Shown piece after piece: positions 9,017-19,342 of a DNA stretch of 64,000 nucleotides. The stretch is from a bacterium. GTDB taxonomy: Bacteria > UBP6 > UBA1177. How positions within the stretch are numbered: position 1 is the stretch's first letter; each line of letters opens with the position of its first letter. A program made the translations under genes and the position numbers. The notes under the pieces are model-generated. The model searched no databases. It was not told the DNA's origin and saw only the letters and a list, made by a program, of their open reading frames with translations. The stretch lies in NCBI GenBank assembly GCA_017538365.1, contig JAFYIZ010000047.1:161331-225330 (forward strand). Reading direction: 5' to 3'.

Positions 9017-10065
9017 TAAAGTTCGACTGCGACTACCTTGAAGGATGCCATCCGAAAATACTGGATCTGCTTGCAAAGACCAACTTCGAGCAGAGTGACG
9101 GCTACGGCTGTGACAAATACTGCGAAAAGGCAAAAAAACTCATTCTTGCCTCTTGCGGATTTGCAGGGAAGCGCGGGAAAAACGTTCCTGATGTCCATTT
9201 TTTAGTTGGCGGAACTCAGACAAATACGACGGTAATCGCTTCGATTCTCCGTCCGCATCAGGGCGTCATCGCGGCTGTTACAGGACACATAAACGTCCAC
9301 GAAACCGGAGCTATCGAATCGACCGGTCACAAAGTTCTTGCGCTCCCTTCAAAAGACGGAAAACTGACCTCTGAACAGGTTGAAAAATATGTTGAGTCAT
9401 GCGAGAACGACTGTAACTATGAGCATATTGTTCAGCCGGGTATGGTTTATATTTCATTTCCGACGGAAAACGGAACAATTTATTCCAAAAGCGAACTTTC
9501 GGCGATTTACGGCGTCTGCAGAAAGCACGGACTTCCGCTTTTTATCGACGGAGCGCGTCTCGGTTACGGACTTGCGGCTGCTGAAAACGACCTCACGCTG
9601 CCTGAAATCGCCTCGCTCTGCGATGTTTTTTACATCGGCGGAACGAAGATCGGCGCTCTTTTCGGCGAAGCTGTTGTGATAAAAGACAACGCTTTCAAAA
9701 AGGATTTCCGCAACATAATAAAGCAGCGCGGCGGCATGCTGGCGAAGGGAAGACTGCTCGGAATCCAGTTCATAGCGCTCTTTACCGACAACCTTTATTT
9801 TAAACTTGCACGTCACGCGGTTGTTGCTGCAGGAAAAATAAAAAGTGTGCTTGAGGCAAAAGGAATAAAATTCCTTTTCGATTCGCCGACAAACCAGATA
9901 TTTCCGGTTTTACCGGACGAACTTTATAAAAAGCTCTCGGAACGCTTTTCTTTTGCTTTCTGGGAAAAGACGGATGAGCGGCACACGGCAGTGAGAATAT
10001 GTACAAGCTGGGCTACAAAAGATGAAGATGTCGAAAAACTTATCGATTTCTTTAATCGAATTTAA
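9013..10065 (+). CDS. ltaE: Low-specificity threonine aldolase-like PLP enzyme (350 aa)
   Basis: PLP-dependent aldolase of the beta-eliminating lyase fold; the expected reaction is threonine or allo-threonine to glycine plus acetaldehyde. Features seen: SDGYG near 28-32, GGTQTNTT (66-73) for cofactor phosphate, HINVHETGA (92-100) where the His stacks on PLP, DGARLG (179-184) with the pyridine-binding Asp, and the Schiff-base lysine in GGTKIGA (K212). Length matches the family. Some anaerobes use close relatives as other amino-acid lyases, so substrate is inferred. It starts inside the stop of the flippase-like gene (ATGA overlap). Confidence 0.85.
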   Translation: MIKFDCDYLEGCHPKILDLLAKTNFEQSDGYGCDKYCEKAKKLILASCGFAGKRGKNVPDVHFLVGGTQTNTTVIASILRPHQGVIAAVTGHINVHETGAIESTGHKVLALPSKDGKLTSEQVEKYVESCENDCNYEHIVQPGMVYISFPTENGTIYSKSELSAIYGVCRKHGLPLFIDGARLGYGLAAAENDLTLPEIASLCDVFYIGGTKIGALFGEAVVIKDNAFKKDFRNIIKQRGGMLAKGRLLGIQFIALFTDNLYFKLARHAVVAAGKIKSVLEAKGIKFLFDSPTNQIFPVLPDELYKKLSERFSFAFWEKTDERHTAVRICTSWATKDEDVEKLIDFFNRI

Positions 10066-10096
10066 GAACGGGTAAAAAACTTGTATATAAACGGCT

Positions 10097-11431
<1,335 letters not shown>

Positions 11432-11484
11432 GATTTTTGATGAATAAAATATATAATCAAATCAATCACTTAAGATAAAAAGTG

Positions 11485-11512
11485 TTGACAACGTGCTTTT
11501 GCGCTCTATTAT
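11485..11512 (+). promoter_or_regulatory. Strong-looking promoter ahead of the sigma region 4 gene
   Basis: TTGACA (11485-11490), 16-base spacer, TATTAT (11507-11512), then TCGGCGCCG and a T-run. The leader to the ATG at 11602 is about 80 bases, longer than most here; the palindrome GGCGCC in it is the only structure I see. Confidence 0.6.
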
Positions 11513-11601
11513 TCGGCGCCGTTTTTGTTTTTTTGTGAGTGGGATGACAGAATTCAACCGTTTGAAAATACAACATTACCAACTTTTTTCAGAGTAAAGC
11601 A

Positions 11602-12045
11602 ATGGCATCGAAAGAGAAATCCAAAAAGAAGGAGAAACCTTACACCGAGGTCATCACGGAGCAGAAGGGAAAGCTCGAAGAGGGTTCGATTTACTGGGAT
11701 CTGATTGACATTACGTCGTATCAGAAGCCGAAAAACCGTTCGGAATGTCTCAAACTTAAGAGACCGTGCCTTTTTGTTTCGTGCAAGTATCACCTTTTTC
11801 TCGATGTAAATCCCGAAACAAAGTCGATAAAATTCAATTTCCCAGGCAAAGAAGTGTGGGAACTCCGCGAAACTTGCGCACTTGATGTCGCTGACAAAGG
11901 CGGAGTAACACTTGAAGAAGTCGGAACGATCATGAACCTGACAAGAGAAAGGATCCGTCAGGTCGAAATGAGGGCATTGCAGAAACTTCGTCAGAACAGC
12001 TCTCAGTACAACGTTCAGAGCATCAGTTTCCTGAGCGACAGATAG
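11602..12045 (+). CDS. Small protein with a stand-alone sigma-70 region 4 helix-turn-helix (147 aa)
   Basis: The C-terminal part (about 103-130, [11 protein letters not shown] then [12 protein letters not shown]) is a clear sigma-70 region 4, the part that binds the -35 element, but regions 1-3 are absent. The N-terminus is lysine-rich, and the middle carries Cys49, Cys56, Cys61, His64 and Cys92 in a pattern (CxxxxCxxH, then C) that could bind a metal or act as a redox switch. Proteins with the same layout (a CxxH(H)L-x-LDV segment, CALDVA, then region 4) occur in former deltaproteobacteria, from memory. Likely a transcription regulator touching RNA polymerase or -35 DNA, not a full sigma factor. 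Followed 18 bases later by the GT39-like gene. Confidence 0.75.
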   Translation: MASKEKSKKKEKPYTEVITEQKGKLEEGSIYWDLIDITSYQKPKNRSECLKLKRPCLFVSCKYHLFLDVNPETKSIKFNFPGKEVWELRETCALDVADKGGVTLEEVGTIMNLTRERIRQVEMRALQKLRQNSSQYNVQSISFLSDR

Positions 12046-12063
12046 TTAAAATACTCAATTTCT

Positions 12064-14244
12064 ATGAAAGAAAAAATCACCGCTTTTTTCTTCGCGTTTC
12101 TTTTTTTCATATTGTACGTTCTTGTTGCAACGGATTTGCATGTTTTTACTTATTTTACTTCTTTCTGGCCTAATTTGCATATCTGCATGGCGGTCACATT
12201 TGTTGTTTTCTTTGCAATATATCGAATAAAACCGGATATTCTGGCAAAAACCGGTGAAATTGTCGTAAAATATTCCATATATGTTCTTCCTGTTGTGATG
12301 TTTCTCGCTACGCTTGCAGTAAACCGGATATTTATTGTTAGTGAAATGCCGGATGACGGAGCTCATTATGTCTGGTTGGCAAAACTTATCGCGAATGGTA
12401 AATTCTATCTCCCTTTACCTGATTTTGCAGAGCATTATTCTGCTCTTTTTATGTTCATGCACAACGACAAATATACCTCGATTTTTCTGCCGGGGTATAG
12501 TCTGGCTCTTGTTCCTTTCGTTAAATTCGGGTTGGAATATATGTTTAATCCGATGGTTGCAGGAATAAACACCTTTTTGGTAGGAATTCACGCCGAAAAA
12601 CTGAAAAACAGACATGCGGCATTGATTGCAATGCTTATGTTTTCCGCTGCTCCGATCCATATCATGCACGGTGCTCTCTATTTTTCTCATCACTTCGGGC
12701 TCATGCTTGTTTTGGCATCGTCTTATTTGTTGATTCATAAGTCTGAAAAATCATTAAATTTCTTATTTGCCGGAGCAATTCTTTCATATTCACTGATGAT
12801 GCGTCCTCAAAATGCATTGTATGTTTATGCAGCACTGGCGTTTTTTATTCTCTCAAGAGACAAGAGCGTGAAAAAATTGGCACTTTTTACTGTTCCGTTT
12901 GTTGCAATGGGACTGATTTTAATGGCTTATAACCGGTTTTTTACAGGAGATCCGTTCATTTTCACGCAGGATATCCTTTTCAATACCATGGATCTTAAAG
13001 AATTCTGTCACAGGCCTGGTTTGGGAAAAGGATGCAACTTAGTGGCTCCTCTGAGAAGCTGGACTCCGTTGGAAGGAACTACGATCCCGTTTTTGGCTCA
13101 TATTTCGTTTCTCAGAATCAATGGTTTCATTCACTGGATAACATTTCATCCTTTAATGCTCTTGTTTATATTTCCTGCAATAATATCAAAACCTTACAAA
13201 TATTTTCCATACTATTTTACTCCGCTTTGCGCTTTGTTTTTCTATTTTTGGTTTTTTCTCGAAGGAAACTATTTCGGACCGCGTTATCTGATGGAGTCCG
13301 GAGCTATGATTCTGATTTTAGCCGCCTGCGGTTTTGTGGAAACTTATAACAAATTGCTCGATAAAAACAGCGGTTTGTCCAGATTTGCGGCTTTGTCGAT
13401 GCACGGTTTTGTTTTAGGGGCGCTGATTTTTTTCATGTTTTACAGTATACCTCTTTTCCCGAAAAGACTTCCAGGACTATACAATCCGGCTTCGATAGAG
13501 AGGATTATAGAAGAAAAAAATATAAAAAACTCAATAGTTTTGGTTCCTTTCCATCTGCTGTTTCATTTTGAATCAATTTTAAGACTCCAGAAGAATCCAC
13601 CTTTTGACGAACACGGTAATTTGATTCTCTATTCGAGGGGAGAGAAATCTGACACGAATCTTAGAAAATATTATTCTGAAAAAGATTTTGAAGCGATATG
13701 GAAAATGGAAATAGAAAAAGAGGATATGTTTGGGGATCCTCTTGCCAATAGAATTTTCCGTGCCGAAAAAATTTCTTTTCTTGAAGATGACGGCATTTAT
13801 TATGCCAATTTCGGATATAAAATACTTCCGAATGAAGGGCAGCCTCAGATGGTTTATATGCTGGACAATTCCTACAACAAAATTCTGGAAGATATTTTAG
13901 GTTCGTATATTTCCGATAATTTCAAGTTTGACGAACAAGGTCTTTTTATCATTTTCGGCGAAAATACGGGGAAAAACTATTACGGATTCGAACAGTCGGT
14001 AAAACGTGAAGGAATTTACGATATTAAAATCACAATGATTCCGACTAAATGCACTCCGAATTTTTCTGTGGAAATAAACGGAAAAAAATCAGTGACTTAT
14101 GCTCACGAAAATACCGAAAACGACGGGTTGCCGTATGTTCTTGAATTTGACGGAACAATGCAAAGCGGCAGAAACAAACTGAAAATCGTTCCCGAAGCCA
14201 ATGGTTGTCTTATACTTTCTGATATGGTTTTGCAAAAAAGATAA
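12064..14244 (+). CDS. Multi-pass membrane glycosyltransferase-like protein, GT39/ArnT-type fold (726 aa)
   Basis: About ten or more membrane segments fill the first 480 residues. The first periplasmic loop contains MPDDGAHY (around 98), an acidic motif in the position of the catalytic Asp/Glu of GT-C enzymes that use polyprenyl-phosphate sugars. The C-terminal 250 residues are soluble and end in a beta-rich region. I infer transfer of a sugar to lipid or protein on the outer face of the membrane; donor and acceptor are unknown. No clear ribosome site precedes the ATG, 18 bases after the sigma-like gene, so coupling is possible. By eye it is more AT-rich, with more ATA/TTA/TTT codons than its neighbours, a mild hint of separate origin. 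Confidence 0.65.
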   Translation: MKEKITAFFFAFLFFILYVLVATDLHVFTYFTSFWPNLHICMAVTFVVFFAIYRIKPDILAKTGEIVVKYSIYVLPVVMFLATLAVNRIFIVSEMPDDGAHYVWLAKLIANGKFYLPLPDFAEHYSALFMFMHNDKYTSIFLPGYSLALVPFVKFGLEYMFNPMVAGINTFLVGIHAEKLKNRHAALIAMLMFSAAPIHIMHGALYFSHHFGLMLVLASSYLLIHKSEKSLNFLFAGAILSYSLMMRPQNALYVYAALAFFILSRDKSVKKLALFTVPFVAMGLILMAYNRFFTGDPFIFTQDILFNTMDLKEFCHRPGLGKGCNLVAPLRSWTPLEGTTIPFLAHISFLRINGFIHWITFHPLMLLFIFPAIISKPYKYFPYYFTPLCALFFYFWFFLEGNYFGPRYLMESGAMILILAACGFVETYNKLLDKNSGLSRFAALSMHGFVLGALIFFMFYSIPLFPKRLPGLYNPASIERIIEEKNIKNSIVLVPFHLLFHFESILRLQKNPPFDEHGNLILYSRGEKSDTNLRKYYSEKDFEAIWKMEIEKEDMFGDPLANRIFRAEKISFLEDDGIYYANFGYKILPNEGQPQMVYMLDNSYNKILEDILGSYISDNFKFDEQGLFIIFGENTGKNYYGFEQSVKREGIYDIKITMIPTKCTPNFSVEINGKKSVTYAHENTENDGLPYVLEFDGTMQSGRNKLKIVPEANGCLILSDMVLQKR

Positions 14245-14252
14245 ATATTTTA

Positions 14253-14279
14253 TTGAATAGTCGGAAACTTTGCTATACA
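14253..14279 (+). promoter_or_regulatory. Putative promoter of the acyl-CoA synthetase gene
   Basis: TTGAAT (14253-14258), 15-base spacer, TATACA (14274-14279), then TTGCCGCG, matching the recurrent CCGCG discriminator. A second TTTTTGACA (about 14294-14302) lies in the leader with no -10 I can assign. Confidence 0.5.
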
Positions 14280-14324
14280 TTGCCGCGTCAAACTTTTTGA
14301 CAGTTTTGTTTGTTGAGAGGAAAA

Positions 14325-15992
14325 ATGATAAAAGAAAATCTCGTCGAAACGCTTGAAAAATCAATTCTTAAAAATTGGGATTCTCCATGTTTCAGCGATT
14401 ACGGCGGGGCGACATGCTCGTATGGCGATGTTGCGGCAAGTATAGTCAGAATACATGAACTTTTTAAAGATTTCGGAATAAAAAAAGGCGACAAGATCGC
14501 TTTGTGCGGAAGAAATTCATCGAATTGGGGGATAGTTTATCTCGCTTCGGTCACTTGCGGAGCGGTAATTGTTCCGATTCTGGTCGATTTTTCGCCTGAA
14601 GAGATTGTTCACATTGTAAACCACTCTGATTCGAAGCTGTTTTTTGCGGCTGAATCTGTCTTTGAGAAGACAAAACAACTTACTCTTGAAAATGCGGAAG
14701 CGGTAATTTCGCTTGAAAGCTTTGCTTTTTTCTTTGTGAGAGATGAAGAAAAAAAGGCGCTTGCAGAAAAAAATGATGCTGATTTTGTTGAAAAACTTAA
14801 GCAAAATCCGCTTCTTAAAGAAAACTTCCATTTCGATGCCGTATCAAACGACACTCAGGCTTCGATCGTTTATACTTCTGGAACGACAGGCTTTTCAAAA
14901 GGTGTCATGCTGACTCACAACGCTCTCATGGTGAATGTGAAATTTTTCGTTGACAACCTTATGAAAGACGAACCCGGGAATGTTCTTGCGTTTCTTCCGC
15001 TTGCTCACTGCTTCGGCTGCGCTTACGACTTTTTGTCTCAGTTTGCGCGCGGCGCACACATTTATTTCCTCGGAAAAATCCCGACTCCGAAAGTGATTCT
15101 TCAGGCTTTTGAAGAGATAAATCCCGTCATTGTTGTAACAGTTCCTTTGATTCTGGAAAAAATATATCAGTCGAAAATCGTTCCGCTTCTTGAAAAAGGG
15201 CTTTTAGCGACACTTATCAAAATCCCGCTTCTGAACAGATTGATATATTCGAAAATCGGAAAAGAGATAAACAGCGCTTTCGGCAGCAACCATTTTGAAC
15301 TGCTTATCGGCGGCGCCGCTTTCAATCCGCAGATCGAAGAGTTTTTCATGAAGTGCGGCGTCAGATTCACAGTCGGCTACGGCATGACCGAATGCGCTCC
15401 GCTTATCGCTTACACGCACTATTTCGACGGTCGTCCGGTCGGAAGCTGCGGAAAGGTTATTGAATACCTTCAGGCAAAGATTGATGCTCCGGATGAAAAC
15501 GGAGTAGGTGAAATCTGCGTAAAAGGCGAAAACGTTTTCACAGGTTATTACAAAATGGAGAAGGAAACCTCAGAAGCATTTGACGGCGAAGGCTGGTTCC
15601 ACACAGGCGATCTCGGATTTATTGATAACAACGGATTTTTGTTCATAAAAGGGCGCATCAAAAGCATGATTCTCTCCGCTTCCGGGCAGAACATTTATCC
15701 CGAAGAGATAGAAGCTAAACTCAATTCGATGCCTTATGTCGCAGAATCGCTTGTCATCGAAAACAAGGAGCACAAACTCGCAGCCTTTGTTTATCCAGAC
15801 ACGGCAAAAGCCAGAAAAGACGGCGTAACTGACGAGCAACTTGCTGAAATCATGGAAGAAAACCGCGTCAAATTAAATGCTGTTTCTTCTTCATTCACAA
15901 AGATATCGGAAATAAAAATTCATCCGCAGGAATTCGAAAAGACTTCAACTAAAAAGATAAAAAGAAGACTTTATCAGAATCTTGCTGACTAA
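14325..15992 (+). CDS. Long-chain acyl-CoA synthetase, AMP-forming (555 aa)
   Basis: ANL-superfamily enzyme that activates a carboxylic acid with ATP to an acyl-adenylate and transfers it to CoA. Visible: P-loop-like YTSGTTGFSKG near 188, GYGMTECAPL near 345, GWFHTGDLGF near 425 and IKGRIKSMI in the hinge. The C-terminal domain ends near a Lys-rich stretch containing the expected catalytic Lys region (TSTKKIKR). The ATG at 14325 has GAGAGG 4-5 bases upstream; an in-frame TTG at 14310 does not. Fatty acid substrate length cannot be read from sequence; FadD-type long-chain use is the usual assignment for this subgroup. Convergent with the MFS gene, which starts its 3' end 5 bases away. Confidence 0.88.
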   Translation: MIKENLVETLEKSILKNWDSPCFSDYGGATCSYGDVAASIVRIHELFKDFGIKKGDKIALCGRNSSNWGIVYLASVTCGAVIVPILVDFSPEEIVHIVNHSDSKLFFAAESVFEKTKQLTLENAEAVISLESFAFFFVRDEEKKALAEKNDADFVEKLKQNPLLKENFHFDAVSNDTQASIVYTSGTTGFSKGVMLTHNALMVNVKFFVDNLMKDEPGNVLAFLPLAHCFGCAYDFLSQFARGAHIYFLGKIPTPKVILQAFEEINPVIVVTVPLILEKIYQSKIVPLLEKGLLATLIKIPLLNRLIYSKIGKEINSAFGSNHFELLIGGAAFNPQIEEFFMKCGVRFTVGYGMTECAPLIAYTHYFDGRPVGSCGKVIEYLQAKIDAPDENGVGEICVKGENVFTGYYKMEKETSEAFDGEGWFHTGDLGFIDNNGFLFIKGRIKSMILSASGQNIYPEEIEAKLNSMPYVAESLVIENKEHKLAAFVYPDTAKARKDGVTDEQLAEIMEENRVKLNAVSSSFTKISEIKIHPQEFEKTSTKKIKRRLYQNLAD

Positions 15993-15997
15993 AAGTT

Positions 15998-17560
15998 CTA
16001 TTTTTCCGCTTCAACGGAAAGTTTTCTCATAAAGAATTTGCCGAAACAGAAAAGCGTAATAGGCGTGAGAAGTGCCATTGCACCGATCCAGAACCATATC
16101 ATCGCGTGATCCGGTGAGGCGGGAAGGGGATGACCGTTTTCAAACGGAGTGTAAATTTTGATAAGCAGTCCCGACATCGGGCCTACAAAGAATTTTGCCG
16201 CAAACCATGGCAGGATCGAAAGGGCGATGTATGTTCCTTCCTTTCCTTTGGGTGCGATCTCAGCCGTGAACTGCATAAGGCGCGGTGACCAGATCGATTC
16301 GCCTATCGTGAAAACGAAAATGAAGAAAATAAGCGGCCAGTATTCAGAGACTGCTGTGATCCCAGACATTTTTTCGGGTGAATCGACAAGCCCCAGCCAC
16401 TTTATGAAGACAAGTTCTCCGAGCGGAGTGTTGGTAAGCCCTTCAAAAAATGACGGCGGGATGACTGCGATGAAGCATGCGAGCGACGAAACGATAGAAC
16501 CGATAATCATCATTTTGTAGGAAGAAGTCTTTTTCGTGATGTAGGAGACTATCGGAACCGCGAAAATGATTAGGACGGAGTTCAGAAAACCGTAAATGTT
16601 GCCGATCGGAGCACCTTCGCCCAGAACGCTGATGCCGTATTTCGGGAAAGTGTAGGAGAAGTGGAAGAATACGCAGCGGACGAAAAGAGTGAGGGCGAGA
16701 ATTCCGATATAAATCCAGAAAGTCTTTTCCACAACGACGTTCTTGAGCATCGTCGCAACGTCGATAGCTGAGTTCTTGACCGATTCAAGGCCGCTTCCGA
16801 GCTCTTTTTTAGGCGTTTTGACAAGTTCTCCTTCATCGTTGATTTCAATGTGGTCTCTGATGAAAAATGCGACAATCAAACTTATGATGGTGAAGCCGAA
16901 ACCGATGACAAAAACCATCTGATAGGTCGTGAAATGGAATCCGAAAAGCATTGTTCCTGCGTTCTCGTTGACTGCTCCGGCAGCGTCTGTGACAGAGAAA
17001 AAGCCTCTGATTTTGTCAAAAAGCATCGAGCCTATCGCGTAACCCAGGTTCATGAGAACGTAGAAAAGGCCGAATCCCATTGCCGCTGTCTCTTTCGTTG
17101 TGTACTTTTTGATCGCGATAGATACGAGCGGGCCGACAACGGCGAAACCTATCGCCATCGGGATGAAGCCGAGGACGAAAATAAGCGCCGGATTGGTGAC
17201 GAACGACATGAAAAACCGCGAAAACAAGAGGAAAAATATGCTTATAAGCAGTGTTTTTCTTATGCCTATCGTGTCAACGACAGCACCTGTCAGCATGCCG
17301 ATAATCGAAAGGAGTATCGACCAAACCATGATATAGGAGCCTGCGCCGAGATCGCTTATCCCGCAGTCTGCCGTGAGCCAGAGCGTGAGAGTGAGGTTCA
17401 TCGCCATGTAGGCGGTGTATTCGATTATGTTGTAAATGAAAAGAAGCCACATGTCGCGCGGACTTTTGCGCAGACCTTTCGCGTAGCTCCAAATAATTCC
17501 GGCAAATGCCAGAACGGCACCTGCTCCTAAAGAATAAGTAATAAAATCAACAACTTGCAA
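15998..17560 (-). CDS. MFS transporter, 12-14 membrane segments (520 aa)
   Basis: Integral membrane protein with repeated hydrophobic segments and an MFS-style loop (TGAVVDTIGIRK) after the second or third helix. Some features (long loops, YAIGSMLFD, a charged central loop around 245-265) suggest a relative of the POT/PTR peptide or nucleoside-type transporters, but substrate is unknown. The start is a TTG at 17560-17558 with GAGGAGG (complement of 17571-17577) 10 bases upstream. That ribosome site lies inside the last codons of the lipoprotein gene, whose stop is only 3 bases before the TTG, so the two genes are probably coupled. Confidence 0.8.
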   Translation of the reverse strand: MQVVDFITYSLGAGAVLAFAGIIWSYAKGLRKSPRDMWLLFIYNIIEYTAYMAMNLTLTLWLTADCGISDLGAGSYIMVWSILLSIIGMLTGAVVDTIGIRKTLLISIFFLLFSRFFMSFVTNPALIFVLGFIPMAIGFAVVGPLVSIAIKKYTTKETAAMGFGLFYVLMNLGYAIGSMLFDKIRGFFSVTDAAGAVNENAGTMLFGFHFTTYQMVFVIGFGFTIISLIVAFFIRDHIEINDEGELVKTPKKELGSGLESVKNSAIDVATMLKNVVVEKTFWIYIGILALTLFVRCVFFHFSYTFPKYGISVLGEGAPIGNIYGFLNSVLIIFAVPIVSYITKKTSSYKMMIIGSIVSSLACFIAVIPPSFFEGLTNTPLGELVFIKWLGLVDSPEKMSGITAVSEYWPLIFFIFVFTIGESIWSPRLMQFTAEIAPKGKEGTYIALSILPWFAAKFFVGPMSGLLIKIYTPFENGHPLPASPDHAMIWFWIGAMALLTPITLFCFGKFFMRKLSVEAEK

Positions 17561-17563
17561 ATC

Positions 17564-19231
17564 TTATTTTCCTCCTCTTACACACATTGCATTGTATGAA
17601 CTGGTTTTCGTTGCAGGAGCTGTAAGACCTGTTTTCGTTGCCATTTTCCAAGCTGATGTTGAAGAGCTTGTCGCATTTTTGGGAGTCTTTGAAGTCGAAC
17701 TCCAGAGAGTGATACTGTCAATATCCGGAAAAACCGTTGCAGGAGAATATTTTGCGTAATCCATGATGGAAATAAGTTCGTTGATGTTGGGAAGTCTCCA
17801 GTCTGTATTGCCTCCGAAAGTGAGGTTTTCGCAGTATTCAAGTGCTTCGAGCCATTTCTTTCCAGTTGCATTCGATTTTGTCCACTGAAGTCCGCTTGCC
17901 GTATCTGTGATTACCAGACCTCCATCGATCTGTTCTTCATTGAAAACGATTGTTCCTTTTCTGAAAACTTCGCCTCTGACGCATACGGCGTAATTGGTTT
18001 TGGTCTCAGCATAGTCGTCGATTCCTGTCATAGTGTTCGGAGAGAAGTTTATTCCGAGACGGGATACCGTGCTGGAACCTGAAGCATAGAGGGTGTTCGA
18101 CCAGAAAGCGCCGCTTGTCGGGAAATCGGGGAAAACTGACTCATCGACGAAATTGTAGAAAGAGTAATCGATTATTGTTGCAAGTTCCTGAATCTCGGGA
18201 AGTCTCCAGTCTGTGTATCCGCCGTATTCAAGACCTTCGCAGTAACTTACTGCTTCTTCAAATGTTGCAAGTGTTCCGTTGTAGGTTTTCTGCCATTCAA
18301 GACCGGTGTTGCTGTCAATGTTGGTCGGATTTGTGTTTGTGCCGCCGGTTGTGAAGTTTCTTGCAGCACAGGTATCTGTACGCTGCGGATCCTGTCCGAA
18401 ATATCCAGATTCAGGATTGCTGTCGCACTCTTCAAGCGGTTTGTTGTCGGTTCCGTAGCAGAGAGCAGCACCGGTGCAGGAGAGAGTGTAGGGTTCCTGT
18501 ACAACTTCGGGTTCTTCGGTAGGATCGTCCGTAGGCTCTTCAGTAGGTTCCTCTGTTGGTTCGTCCGTAGGCTCGGTCGTTGGTTCGTCAGTAGGTTCTG
18601 CGGTTGGTTCATCGGTCGGCTCAGTTGTCGGTTCGATCGGGCTTGTGCCGGTTTCAACCAGTATAAAAGCATAACTTGAGAAGTGTCCCGCATTCATCAT
18701 AATCGGGTCTCCTGCCATAATCGGGTCGCCGCCCATAATCGGATCACCGGCCATAATCGGATCCCCTGCCATTATCGGGTCACCGCCCATGATCGGATCG
18801 CCGCCTGCTTCGCGGTGAGACCATTTTGTTCCTGCGAGGAATGCCGGAACTACCGCCATATTTTCGGGAACAGTCGTGTAGGTCGAGTCAATAGTCAGCG
18901 TGATCGTTACATCTTTGTTGAAGACAAGGCCTGTTGGCTCGAAAGTTACGACCTTTGAAACAAGTTTGTCTTCATCGGGGAAACTTTTTTTCTCAAAAAG
19001 TGTCATCGTGATCTCAGTGTCTTGATCAAGAGCACCGGCAGGAATTTCGATCTTAGCGGCTCCGCCCTCAGTTTCGATTGTGCCGCCGTCTGTTGCCGAA
19101 ACAGTCATTTTTGTAGAGGTGATCTGCTGTTTTTCACCGTTGTTTTCAGGCTCTTTTTCTTTTTTGCTGCTTCCGCATGCAGAGAGAACAAGAATCAAAA
19201 CCATGAAAATTGAAATCAGGAACTTTTTCAT
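17564..19231 (-). CDS. Lipoprotein with ZU5-like domain, hexapeptide repeats, P/T/E linker and two DUF1566 domains (555 aa)
   Basis: The signal peptide ends in LSAC (Cys19), so this is a lipidated surface or outer-membrane protein. From about residue 45 there is a ZU5-like region (GGTIETEGG-AAKIEIPAGAL), then six copies of (G/A)GDPIM, a P-T-E-D rich flexible linker (about 190-240), and two DUF1566-type modules. Each module has a W(Q/T)K, a Cys pair and GG(Y/N)TDWRLP followed by ELxxIxDY. DUF1566 modules resemble sulfatase-modifying/lectin-like folds and are common in secreted proteins of unknown function. I chose the ATG at 19231 with GGAGGAG just upstream; the ATG at 19243 overlaps that site. 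Function unknown; adhesion or display is a guess. Heads a pair with the MFS gene. Confidence 0.85.
   Translation of the reverse strand: MKKFLISIFMVLILVLSACGSSKKEKEPENNGEKQQITSTKMTVSATDGGTIETEGGAAKIEIPAGALDQDTEITMTLFEKKSFPDEDKLVSKVVTFEPTGLVFNKDVTITLTIDSTYTTVPENMAVVPAFLAGTKWSHREAGGDPIMGGDPIMAGDPIMAGDPIMGGDPIMAGDPIMMNAGHFSSYAFILVETGTSPIEPTTEPTDEPTAEPTDEPTTEPTDEPTEEPTEEPTDDPTEEPEVVQEPYTLSCTGAALCYGTDNKPLEECDSNPESGYFGQDPQRTDTCAARNFTTGGTNTNPTNIDSNTGLEWQKTYNGTLATFEEAVSYCEGLEYGGYTDWRLPEIQELATIIDYSFYNFVDESVFPDFPTSGAFWSNTLYASGSSTVSRLGINFSPNTMTGIDDYAETKTNYAVCVRGEVFRKGTIVFNEEQIDGGLVITDTASGLQWTKSNATGKKWLEALEYCENLTFGGNTDWRLPNINELISIMDYAKYSPATVFPDIDSITLWSSTSKTPKNATSSSTSAWKMATKTGLTAPATKTSSYNAMCVRGGK
18698..18805 (-). 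repeat. Six tandem 18-base repeats coding for (G/A)GDPIM
   Basis: Six in-frame 18-base units, each starting cat-aat/gat-cgg on the plus strand, encode the hexapeptide (G/A)GDPIM. Third-position differences between units show they are not brand-new copies. Repeat number is expected to vary between strains. Confidence 0.85.
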
Positions 19232-19260
19232 TTTCTCCTCCATTAAAAAAATAACGGAAA

Positions 19261-19288
19261 ATTATAGTGAGAAGCGGTTTTAAATCAA
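19261..19288 (-). promoter_or_regulatory. Putative promoter of the DUF1566 lipoprotein gene
   Basis: Minus-strand TTGATT (complement of 19283-19288), 16-base spacer, TATAAT (complement of 19261-19266), then TTTCCG and a T-rich leader to GGAGGAG. Back to back with the aroA promoter at 19293-19320, only 4 bases between the two -35 boxes. Confidence 0.6.
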
Positions 19289-19292
19289 TAAT

Positions 19293-19320
19293 TTGATTTA
19301 GTGGAGCCCTATGGCATAAT
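19293..19320 (+). promoter_or_regulatory. Putative promoter of aroA-aroQ
   Basis: TTGATT (19293-19298), 16-base spacer, CATAAT (19315-19320), then TGCGCGG, T-run and GAGAGG. Shares the layout of the divergent promoter next to it. Confidence 0.55.
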
Positions 19321-19342
19321 TGCGCGGTTTTTGAGAGGAATC

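Noticed and set aside
16850-17530. 226-codon plus-strand frame
   Set aside because: Antisense to the MFS gene; highly charged low-information sequence typical of a shadow of a hydrophobic protein.
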